Positions 6,241 through 10,357 of a DNA stretch of 10,357 bases are shown here, piece by piece. Location: positions 1 to 10,357 of the forward strand of contig CACZPB010000110.1 in assembly GCA_902782905.1 (NCBI GenBank), in the 5' to 3' direction. The notes beneath the pieces were generated by a model, which did no database searches, had not been told where the DNA came from, and worked only from the letters and a program-made list of their open reading frames with translations. The translations under genes and the position numbers were made by a program. This stretch comes from an uncultured bacterium. Lineage in GTDB: Bacteria; Cyanobacteriota; Vampirovibrionia; Gastranaerophilales; Gastranaerophilaceae. Position 1 is the first letter of the stretch. Each line of letters opens with the position of its first letter.

Positions 6241-6856
6241 AGCTTAATAAATTTATCTCCATAGCAAGCAGTACAGCTTGTGTTCGGTTAGACACTTTCA
6301 ACTTCTTAAAAATACTGTTCAAGTGCGTTTTTATAGTTACGTCTTGAACGCAAAGTTTATCTGCTATTTCTTGATTACTTGCCCCTTTTGCAACCAGTGA
6401 CAAAACTTCTTTTTCTTTGGGAGTAAGTGCATCAATATTTACATCTTTATTTATTGAAATATCTTTCTTTGTTTGTTTTTCTTGCCACTTACTTCTTCTT
6501 AGAACAGCCTCTATTCTTGCAAGCAAATTAGGCAGTATAAAAGGTTTTACAATATAATCATCAGCCCCTATTTTCAGTCCTGAAACAATTTTTTGATCTT
6601 CACTTACGGCTGTTATCATAATAACCGGTGTATATTGCGTATTTTCATTTTTTCTTATGGCTTTTAATGTGTCCCATCCATCCATATTTGGCATCATTAC
6701 ATCTAAAAGAATTAAATCGAAGTTTCTGTCTTTAAGAATTTTTAAAGCTTGAAGTCCGTCTTCTGCAACGGTTATATCATAACCATACATAGGAAGTGCA
6801 TCTTTCAAAAATTTAGGATTATCGTCAACCACAAGTATTGATGCTATACCGTTCAT
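6239..6856 (-). CDS. Response regulator, receiver plus LuxR-type HTH (Ycf29-like)
   Basis: Two-component transcriptional regulator of 205 residues. The receiver domain (about 5-121) has the acidic pair D11/D12, phospho-acceptor D52 in LLDVMMPNMDG, T82 and K104 in IVKPF, so it should be phosphorylatable. A linker of about 20 residues leads to a LuxR/GerE helix-turn-helix (about 143-203, from LTPKEKEVLSLVAKG to KLKVSNRTQA). The receiver's C-terminal part (GADDYIVKPF, LLARIEAVLRR) looks like an OmpR-type receiver, unlike the NarL type of its neighbour; that combination is reminiscent of cyanobacterial/plastid Ycf29, though I cannot confirm orthology. Its ATG directly follows the TAA of the NarL-type regulator (no gap) with only a weak GAAAG upstream, implying translational coupling. 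No cognate kinase is encoded in the window. Target genes are unknown. Confidence 0.94.
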   Translation of the reverse strand: MNGIASILVVDDNPKFLKDALPMYGYDITVAEDGLQALKILKDRNFDLILLDVMMPNMDGWDTLKAIRKNENTQYTPVIMITAVSEDQKIVSGLKIGADDYIVKPFILPNLLARIEAVLRRSKWQEKQTKKDISINKDVNIDALTPKEKEVLSLVAKGASNQEIADKLCVQDVTIKTHLNSIFKKLKVSNRTQAVLLAMEINLLS

Positions 6857-7504
6857 TTATACCAATCTTTCTTTTAATGCTTTAAGTGCTGCCTGTAGTC
6901 TATCATCAACTTCTAATTTTTGCAATATACTGGCAACGTGTGCTTTTGTTGTATTAATACTTACAAAAAGCTCATTTGCTATTTCTATATTGCTGTATCC
7001 TTCAGTTATAAGTTTTAGAATCTGTGTTTCTCTTGATGTAAGCCCGTAATCTTTCTTAGGTTTAATATTGTCGTTATCTTCACCTTTAGATGCGGCTTTT
7101 AATACAATATGTGAAATTGCAGGATCAAACCAAGCTGCACCGTCTAAAACAGATTGAACAACTTGTATCAGCCTTTGAGGGTTTATTTCTTTTGAACAGT
7201 AGGCATTAGCGCCCGCCTTAAGGCTGTTCAAAACTTCTTGTTCATCATTGTGGGATGTTAGAACAACAACTTTTATTTCGTCGTTAAAATCTTTAATGGC
7301 CCTTGTTGCTTCAATTCCGTTCATGCCTGGAAGCCCAAGATCCATTATAACCAAATCAATTTTGTTGTTTGGAAGAAGCTCAAATCCCCTCTCTGCTGAC
7401 TCTGCTTCAAAAATTTTGTCTGCAAATTCGCAAGCTTCAAACGCTGTTTTTAAACCAAAACGAGTAAGTTCATGGTCTTCAATGATTAAAATGTTATTTT
7501 TCAT
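6857..7504 (-). CDS. NarL/FixJ-family response regulator
   Basis: Two-component DNA-binding regulator, 215 residues from the ATG at 7504. Receiver domain about 2-122 with E9/D10, phospho-acceptor D55 in IMDLGLPGMNG, T83 and K105, all conserved. After a short charged linker (about 139-152) a LuxR-type helix-turn-helix spans about 154-213 (LTSRETQILKLITEG to KLEVDDRLQA). Both halves are NarL-like. I prefer ATG 7504, which has AGGTG just upstream, over the in-frame GTG at 7510, which has no ribosome-binding site. The start overlaps the end of the TPR gene by 11 nt, and the stop touches the next regulator's ATG, so it is deep within the operon. Two different response regulators side by side without a kinase suggest that both are driven by kinases encoded elsewhere, or that they regulate jointly. 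Confidence 0.95.
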   Translation of the reverse strand: MKNNILIIEDHELTRFGLKTAFEACEFADKIFEAESAERGFELLPNNKIDLVIMDLGLPGMNGIEATRAIKDFNDEIKVVVLTSHNDEQEVLNSLKAGANAYCSKEINPQRLIQVVQSVLDGAAWFDPAISHIVLKAASKGEDNDNIKPKKDYGLTSRETQILKLITEGYSNIEIANELFVSINTTKAHVASILQKLEVDDRLQAALKALKERLV

Positions 7505-9005
7505 ACACACCTGATTTTATCTTTGCTTCATAATCCGCATTAATGTTAGAACACCTCTTGAGTGAACTGTTAGCAAGTTCTATGTCCCCATTTGCCCGCA
7601 GTACTAAACTTAGATAATAATAATATCTAAAATTGTTTTCGTCAATATAATAAGAATTGTTTAAATACGTTTGTGCCATTTTATAGTTGCCGTCTTTGAT
7701 TGATTGATTTGCAAGACCCAGCCAAATGTCATTATTAGACAAATCAATTGATGCTACTCTTGGCAGGTAATAGTCAACTCTTTGAGGTATTACTTTTAGG
7801 GATTCAACAAGCAAATCTTCATGGTATTTGTTGTTTTTTAGCAAATTTTCATACATTTTTTTTGCTTTATCTTGTTTGCAGAGTGCACAATAACTCTTAG
7901 CAATTCCAACTTCAGGTGCTGTTTTATCTTTGGTATTCTTTTTAGCTTGCTTATAATATTTTAAAGAATCTTTATACAGTTTTTTATTAAAACTTATATC
8001 TCCGAGTGTCTGAGCGGCTAAATAGTTCTTTTTATCTTCTTTGTAAGCTTTTAGAGCAAATTCCTCCGCTTTTAGTGGCTCATCATTCTCGTAATAAACT
8101 CTGCCTAAAAGAGAATATATTTCAGGGCTGTGTTGCTTAGATGTAAGTATTGCTGATTGTAACACCTTTGTAGCAAGCAAGCATTTGCCTTGCAGATGGT
8201 AGTAATATGCCAAATGGTAATCTTTTAGGGTTTTATTTTTTTCGGTTTTATACAGAATATATTCTTCTGTAGCTCTTACTTTTTGCTGAAAGTCTGTTGT
8301 CTTAAAAGGTACTTTCTTTATTTGAGCAAGAAGTTTAAGAGCTTGAGAGGATTTTTTTGAATCTGCTAAAATTTTTGCTTTTAAAGATAAATAGTTAACA
8401 TTATTATTGCTTTGTTTGATGGCATAATTTATGTATTTTAGAGCTAAAGGCAGGTTGTTTGATTTATAGTAACCAAGCGCAATTAAGTAATTTTTGTAGT
8501 CGCTTTCAGTTGCTTTTGATGTATTTAAAAGCTCAGACGTTGTCTCCAGTGCCATGTTGTTATAAACAATATCTGAGTACGCATTAGCAAGATACATAAT
8601 TTCTTTTTGATTTAAAAGTGCAGAAGGATAATAATATTTCCGCATGTCTGTAATGTATGATGCTGTAAAATGGTTGTTATCAAGTTTTGCGATTAATCCA
8701 TCGGATAAATCAAAGAGTCCGTATTCAGCCATTTTTATGCCGTATAATAAAAATACGTAATCATCATGCGAAACTTTATCAATAAGAGCATTAAAATCGT
8801 CATAAGAAGCTTTTACGTTCCCTTGCATGAAACGATTGGAGGCAGATGCATATTTTGCTTTAATAAAATTATCTTTTACAACCATATCTGTATTCGCGAC
8901 AGTAGTTTGTGCTGACATTTCAATAGGTTTAGCCGCCGTTTCTGCTTGAACAGACAATAACGAGCTCATTAAAACACATATTATTGCTAATTTAACTCTA
9001 TTCAT
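7494..9005 (-). CDS. Exported TPR-repeat protein, function unknown
   Basis: A 503-residue protein with a cleavable Sec signal peptide: MNRVKLAIICVLMSSLLSVQA, with VQA before a likely cut after residue 21. The rest is alpha-helical and Lys/Asn/Tyr-rich, with tetratricopeptide-type repeats clearest at about 170-203, 261-293, 294-327, 328-361, 365-397 and 440-490. TPR arrays act as protein-binding scaffolds, so it probably works in the periplasm or at the cell surface. The N-terminal third (about 40-165) has weaker repeats. It has no lipobox, no other membrane segment and no recognisable enzyme domain. Its ATG overlaps the 3' end of the HD-GYP gene by 8 nt, and its own 3' end overlaps the NarL-type regulator, placing an exported protein between cytoplasmic signalling genes. 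It might be a ligand sensor, an envelope assembly factor or a polysaccharide-export partner; nothing in the sequence decides between these. Confidence 0.9.
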   Translation of the reverse strand: MNRVKLAIICVLMSSLLSVQAETAAKPIEMSAQTTVANTDMVVKDNFIKAKYASASNRFMQGNVKASYDDFNALIDKVSHDDYVFLLYGIKMAEYGLFDLSDGLIAKLDNNHFTASYITDMRKYYYPSALLNQKEIMYLANAYSDIVYNNMALETTSELLNTSKATESDYKNYLIALGYYKSNNLPLALKYINYAIKQSNNNVNYLSLKAKILADSKKSSQALKLLAQIKKVPFKTTDFQQKVRATEEYILYKTEKNKTLKDYHLAYYYHLQGKCLLATKVLQSAILTSKQHSPEIYSLLGRVYYENDEPLKAEEFALKAYKEDKKNYLAAQTLGDISFNKKLYKDSLKYYKQAKKNTKDKTAPEVGIAKSYCALCKQDKAKKMYENLLKNNKYHEDLLVESLKVIPQRVDYYLPRVASIDLSNNDIWLGLANQSIKDGNYKMAQTYLNNSYYIDENNFRYYYYLSLVLRANGDIELANSSLKRCSNINADYEAKIKSGVYEK

Positions 9006-10302
9006 GCTCTGTGTCCACTCCTACGTAATATTTATTAAATACTTGCAAAAGTCTGTTACTACAATTATTTACTATTGAGTAATATAAATCAAGTAAGTTA
9101 TATTTTTGTAATGTTTCTATATCTTTTTTATCAATTTTTAAGTTATTCTCTGTACAGAAGACGTTTACGATATCGCTTAGTTTAATTGCCAAAAATTTCT
9201 CGACAACTAAAGGATCAAAGTGTGAACCTGCGCCGTCCTTTATTATACTTATAACCTTTTCAATCGGCATTTTGTCACGGTAGTGCCTTTTTGATGTTAT
9301 TGCATCAAAAACATCTGATACAGCTAAAATCCTCCCGCCAAATGGAATTTCTTCTCCCTTAAGATGTCTGTAGTATCCTGTCCCGTCAAATTTTTCATGG
9401 TGAGAACAGGCAATTTCAGTAATCTCATGAAAATCTTTTGACATATGAATTTTTTCTAAGATATGATGTGTAATTTCAACGTGCTGTTGAATATGTTTAT
9501 ATTCTTCAGGTGTTAATTTCCCTTCTTTTTGCAAAACTGCATCTCTTATGCCTATTTTGCCAATATCATGTAATGCAGCTGCTTTTTCAAGGATATTTAA
9601 ATCATTCTGCTCCATACCAAATTCGTGCGCAATTAGCGAAGCATATAATTTAACACGCGTTGAATGACCTGAAGTAATTTTATCTCTTGCATCTATAGAA
9701 GTTGAGAGAGTTTCGATAAAACTATCCAATACAACTCGCTGCTCATCTAAAAGTTTTCTTTGTCTTTCAAATAATTGAGCGTTTTCTAAAGATATACCAG
9801 CGCTTGACGCTATTGCAACCAGCAAATCTTCATCATCGGGGGTAAAATATTCATCAAATTTGTTAAGAACTTGAAATACACCGATAATTTCCTGATTGAA
9901 GTTTTTAATAGGCATACATAACATATTTTTTGTCCGATAGCCGGTTTCTTTATCCACATCAGAATTAAATCTTTTATCGCTGTATGCATCTTTAATATTT
10001 ATTGTTTCACCGGTTTGAACAACGTGCCCTGCGAGCCCCTTATCAGCAGGAATTCTGAGTTCTTGAATGTCAAGCCCGGTTGCAACTTTTGAATAAAGTT
10101 CGTTGTTTTCTTTGTCGTATAAAAATACAGTACATCTGTCTGCATTTAGAGCTGTTTTAGTTTCTTCCGCTATAGTTTTTATAAGCAGATTAATGTCTTT
10201 TTCTGCTGCAACAGCCTGACCTATTTTGACAAGTGCAATAAGCGGATCTTTTGCTTGTGTATGGTTGTTTATATAGTGGCTGATTGGCGGGCACTTGAGC
10301 AT
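8998..10302 (-). CDS. GAF-HD-GYP protein, putative cyclic-di-GMP phosphodiesterase
   Basis: Cytoplasmic signalling enzyme of 434 residues, predicted to hydrolyse cyclic-di-GMP under control of a sensory domain. An N-terminal GAF domain (about 20-178, including DRCTVFLYDKENNELYSKVA and the KNMLCMPI segment) is followed by a coiled-coil linker (about 175-195) and an HD-GYP domain (about 195-370). Metal and catalytic residues are present: GHSTRV with H212, HDIGKIGI with H245/D246, H274, HHE at 301-303, and D330. The signature reads DGTGYY, so the Pro of GYP is replaced by Tyr311. Residues 372-434 are an extra helical C-terminus with no recognised domain. No membrane segment is seen. The ATG at 10302 has GAGAAG about 9 nt upstream, but the frame stays open for 18 further codons to the window edge, so the true start may be farther upstream. 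It is the first visible gene of the signalling operon. Confidence 0.92.
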   Translation of the reverse strand: MLKCPPISHYINNHTQAKDPLIALVKIGQAVAAEKDINLLIKTIAEETKTALNADRCTVFLYDKENNELYSKVATGLDIQELRIPADKGLAGHVVQTGETINIKDAYSDKRFNSDVDKETGYRTKNMLCMPIKNFNQEIIGVFQVLNKFDEYFTPDDEDLLVAIASSAGISLENAQLFERQRKLLDEQRVVLDSFIETLSTSIDARDKITSGHSTRVKLYASLIAHEFGMEQNDLNILEKAAALHDIGKIGIRDAVLQKEGKLTPEEYKHIQQHVEITHHILEKIHMSKDFHEITEIACSHHEKFDGTGYYRHLKGEEIPFGGRILAVSDVFDAITSKRHYRDKMPIEKVISIIKDGAGSHFDPLVVEKFLAIKLSDIVNVFCTENNLKIDKKDIETLQKYNLLDLYYSIVNNCSNRLLQVFNKYYVGVDTEHE

Positions 10303-10357
10303 AGAGTTTAGCTTCTCAAAGAAATCTGTTCTTTGTGACTTTATAGATAATTTTCGT

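Noticed and set aside
7505..7510. GTG start two codons upstream for the NarL-type regulator
   Set aside because: No ribosome-binding site precedes the GTG, whereas AGGTG precedes the ATG at 7504. The difference is only two residues, so some doubt remains.
1..10357. CRISPR arrays, insertion sequences, tRNA or rRNA genes, attachment sites
   Set aside because: No regularly spaced repeats, transposase motifs, cloverleaf-forming segments or conserved rRNA stretches were found on either strand.

Overview
The window is AT-rich, and every gene I can support lies on the minus strand, so transcription runs from high to low coordinates. The best clue to the organism is a 532-residue protein that combines a SpoIIIAA-type AAA ATPase with a C-terminal R3H domain, the architecture of the cyanobacterial/plastid Ycf45 family. 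Together with the AT-rich composition, a four-cysteine ribosomal protein L28, a pentapeptide-repeat protein and a response regulator reminiscent of Ycf29, but no photosynthesis gene, this suggests a non-photosynthetic relative of Cyanobacteria (Vampirovibrionia/Melainabacteria, for example Gastranaerophilales). That assignment is an inference from gene content.

Reading in the direction of transcription: (1) 10302 to 5698 is a tightly packed five-gene signalling operon. It encodes a GAF/HD-GYP cyclic-di-GMP phosphodiesterase, an exported TPR protein, a NarL-type response regulator, a second receiver/LuxR-HTH regulator, and an acidic pentapeptide-repeat protein. Junctions are 8 and 11 nt overlaps, a 0 nt gap and a 13 nt gap. 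No histidine kinase or GGDEF cyclase is visible. (2) 5623 to 5429 is rpmB (L28) with a candidate promoter and a strong terminator. (3) 5276 to 4977 is a single small acidic gene with one EF-hand-like loop and its own terminator. (4) 4751 to 3153 is the R3H/AAA ATPase, preceded by an extended -10 promoter and a possible 15-codon leader ORF. (5) 3040 to 1 is an RND efflux operon: a membrane fusion protein followed, with no intervening base, by an HAE1-type transporter that runs off the window after 609 codons.

The signalling operon looks like a unit linking cyclic-di-GMP breakdown and two transcriptional outputs to an exported TPR protein and a pentapeptide protein; the input kinase must be encoded elsewhere or beyond the right edge. 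The EF-hand gene and the ATPase gene share an upstream motif (TATTAAGA followed by TTGTWACAA) placed 30 and 33 nt before their -10 boxes, which hints at a common regulator. No rRNA, tRNA, CRISPR array, insertion sequence or long repeat was seen, and no gene-free stretch exceeds about 225 bases.
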